Of a stretch of 57,425 bases of DNA, positions 57,213-57,425 are shown piece by piece. The DNA is from Thermotogae bacterium. GTDB lineage: Bacteria > Hydrothermota > Hydrothermia > LBFQ01. Each line of letters begins with the position of its first letter. The first letter of the stretch is position 1. The DNA lies in the NCBI GenBank assembly GCA_013154295.1, contig JAADCS010000008.1, positions 1 through 57,425 of the forward strand, given 5' to 3'. A program made the position numbers and the translations under genes. Below the pieces are notes generated by a model. The model was not told the origin of the DNA. It made no database searches and saw nothing but the letters and a program-made list of their open reading frames with translations.

Positions 57213-57425
57213 TTACAAGAGTACGGGAGAGATGGATTTTGATAAACAGGAGTTGTGGATAAAATTCAACGTTTCAATATTTTTCTTATCTGGCGTCCCT
57301 TCTTGATGAAGAAAATTGATGAAGAAAACGCCTTCACGTATCTCCGAAGCATTTACCCTTCTGCCTGCAGCATCGTATATAACGATCTCTCCATCATCGC
57401 CTCTACTTATAATTTCCTCATCAAC
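57213..57425 (-). pseudogene. 3' end of a secreted protein with T9SS-like C-terminal domain, frameshifted by a 13-bp tandem duplication (5' end outside window)
   Basis: Minus frame reads ...GEIVIYDAAGRRVNASEIREGVFFIN then non-CTD sequence; removing one 13-bp unit gives EGVFFIKKGRQIRKILKR*. Confidence 0.75.
57303..57328. repeat. Perfect 13-bp tandem direct repeat (TTGATGAAGAAAA)x2
   Basis: TTGATGAAGAAAATTGATGAAGAAAA read directly. Confidence 0.97.

Overview
This 57.4-kb window is a compact chromosomal segment from a diderm bacterium. murG, murF, kdsB, OmpA and type-IX-secretion-like C-terminal domains suggest an FCB-like or candidate-phylum lineage; the exact taxon is inference. It contains the canonical tRNA-Trp-rpmG-secE-nusG-rplKAJL-rpoBC block, scattered nuo genes (nuoN, nuoA, nuoE), lysS, gltX, trpS, pyrG, ispG, a GGGP-synthase-like gene, tdh, ribH, sodC, membrane and secreted proteins, and three tRNAs (Cys, Trp, Lys). 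I saw no rRNA, CRISPR array, prophage or intact IS. The strongest unexpected signals are: (1) about 27 genes with a TANAAT hexamer ending only 5-10 nt before the start codon, implying widespread leaderless transcription, while ribosomal-operon genes carry Shine-Dalgarno motifs; (2) all three tRNA genes are followed 2-3 nt later, on the same strand, by a protein start codon, so tRNA 3' processing would release a near-leaderless mRNA; (3) at eight gene junctions the upstream stop codon is built into the next gene's putative -10 box; (4) a 45-bp palindrome-bearing repeat (43/45 identical) occurs in two convergent intergenic islands about 30 kb apart in opposite orientation; (5) a perfect 13-bp tandem duplication at the right edge frameshifts a T9SS-like sorting domain. 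All calls come from reading the sequence and supplied ORFs; no searches were run.
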